From contig DASYAU010000083.1 in the NCBI GenBank assembly GCA_036501185.1, forward strand, positions 1-60,991: a stretch of DNA of 60,991 nucleotides, written 5' to 3'. The translations under genes were made by a program, and so were the position numbers. The notes below the pieces were generated by a model. It was given only the letters and a program-made list of their open reading frames with translations, was not told the DNA's origin and did not search any database. Numbering within the stretch: position 1 is the first letter of the stretch; each line of letters opens with the position of its first letter. Shown here one piece after another: positions 60,387 through 60,991 of this stretch. Source of the stretch: Korobacter sp036501185. Its GTDB lineage: Bacteria > Acidobacteriota > Terriglobia > Terriglobales > Acidobacteriaceae.

Positions 60387-60676
60387 TCGTTCTCGCCACC
60401 TTGAAAATAAGCGCGTCCGGCTCGAAATGACGTTCTCCTAAGACTGTCCGGCTACTTAGATGTGCGGAGTTCCCGTTTCTTTTGCCGTCACCACGATTAC
60501 GAATTGTTCATCGGAAGTACTAAGGCAATTCCACGTAATTCGCGGGGAAAACATGCGATGGGTGCTCGCATCCAACTCCCCTAGAACCACAGAAAACGGA
60601 CTTAATTAGTACTGGTTCACTGGATCGGCATCGCACGATCGTAACTCTATAGTCCAATTTTCAAGGGCCCTGATCG
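60387..60676. other. Intergenic region between PAP2-Wzi gene and partial transferase gene
   Basis: A 290-base divergent spacer with no gene. The minus-strand frame at 60683-60913 lies over the transferase gene and is a shadow. The possible longer N-terminus of the PAP2-Wzi gene reaches 60428. I see no strong promoter consensus or hairpin; the two outward promoters should be here. Confidence 0.4.
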
Positions 60677-60991
60677 ATGTTGCTAAGTCATTCCCCGGCA
60701 TTGTTCGCGGAAATTCAAATGCCCGTTCTTGCAACTTCTATGGGAGCTGTACTCACCCTGTTTGTGAAGAGCTGCGGCTTCCACTTTCAATGGTGTCGAG
60801 ATCCCCTGGCGCACCACACCCACAAAAGCCGCGTTCCCCGTCTCGGCGGAATCGCCGTGTATCTCGCAATCGTTCTTGCGATTGCCGCACTCAGCTATGT
60901 TCTCGGTCTTCACACCACTCTGCCCGCGCTCGCGATTCTCATCGCTGTCGTACCCGTTCTCCTTGTCGGTTGTTACGACGACCTCCGTTTT
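60677..60991 (+). CDS. Partial MraY/WecA-type polyprenyl-phosphate sugar-1-phosphate transferase
   Basis: The first 105 codons of a membrane protein, cut by the window edge. It reads HTHKSRVPRLGGIAVYLAIV, the conserved loop and helix of the MraY/WecA/WbpL family (H..K..RxPRxGGxA), and LIAVVPVLLVGCYDDLRF, with the DD of the active site. The enzyme would move a sugar phosphate onto undecaprenyl phosphate, the first step of exopolysaccharide building. The ATG at 60677 has AAGGG about nine bases upstream. It is divergent from the PAP2-Wzi gene. Confidence 0.9.
   Translation, partial: MLLSHSPALFAEIQMPVLATSMGAVLTLFVKSCGFHFQWCRDPLAHHTHKSRVPRLGGIAVYLAIVLAIAALSYVLGLHTTLPALAILIAVVPVLLVGCYDDLRF

Noticed and set aside
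60683..60913. 76-codon minus-strand frame near the right edge
   Set aside because: Antisense to a clear MraY/WecA-family N-terminus on the plus strand.

Overview
The window is a GC-rich, densely coding bacterial chromosome segment. It most resembles an Acidobacteriota (Koribacter/Terriglobia-like) genome. That is inferred from the mix of a type VI secretion system (T6SS) with TagJ, PknB-type kinase, PilX-like minor pilins, a multi-gene cytochrome oxidase cluster and large SLBB/Wzi capsule proteins; no rRNA marker is present, so the assignment is tentative.

Layout. 1-2646: AraC regulator, small membrane protein, and a LytTR regulator with a degenerate receiver. 2749-29398: a T6SS locus. A PP2C phosphatase and a methyltransferase precede a long minus-strand operon (read from 19915 down to 4965: tssB, tssC, hcp, tagJ, tssA, tssE, tssF, tssG, clpV, vgrG, a DUF4123 adaptor, a PAAR/DUF4150 protein and a small immunity-like protein). 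A near-consensus promoter at 20084-20112 can drive it. On the plus strand lie tssK1 and then tssK2-tssL-tssM, separated by an opposing gene for a Pro-rich, tail-anchored protein carrying about ten FT[R/K/Q]xF repeats. 29755-32487: CsgG/FlgT-like periplasmic protein and a transmembrane Ser/Thr kinase. 32556-33815: unknown membrane protein. 34319-37946: minor pilin operon (FimT, PilV, PilW, PilX-like). 38063-39971: cupin and malonyl-CoA-synthetase-like enzyme. 40014-42247: two exported SH3-like proteins.

42715-50586 is the most unusual block. A predicted outer-membrane fused monohaem cytochrome/porin (Cyc2-like), a dihaem cytochrome c and a cupredoxin protein are followed by an A-type cytochrome c oxidase (subunits II, I, two III-like, IV) and a small membrane protein. 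The gene content parallels the rus iron-oxidation operon of Acidithiobacillus ferrooxidans. A ~20-bp repeated motif lies in the promoter region it shares with the divergent SH3 genes. 50638-60991: exopolysaccharide genes (FkbM methyltransferase, GT4 glycosyltransferase, flippase, Wzz, Wza-like, a PAP2-Wzi fusion, and a partial MraY/WecA-type transferase), interrupted by tRNA-Val(GAC).

How it fits together. The T6SS block has all core parts except a recognisable TssJ and an FHA protein (TagH/Fha). The kinase, the phosphatase and the threonine-repeat protein may form a lineage-specific phospho-control module, which is inference. The electron-transfer block would carry electrons from the outer membrane through periplasmic cytochrome and copper carriers to oxygen, or accept them from another donor. 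All functions are read from sequence motifs and recalled family knowledge; nothing was searched.
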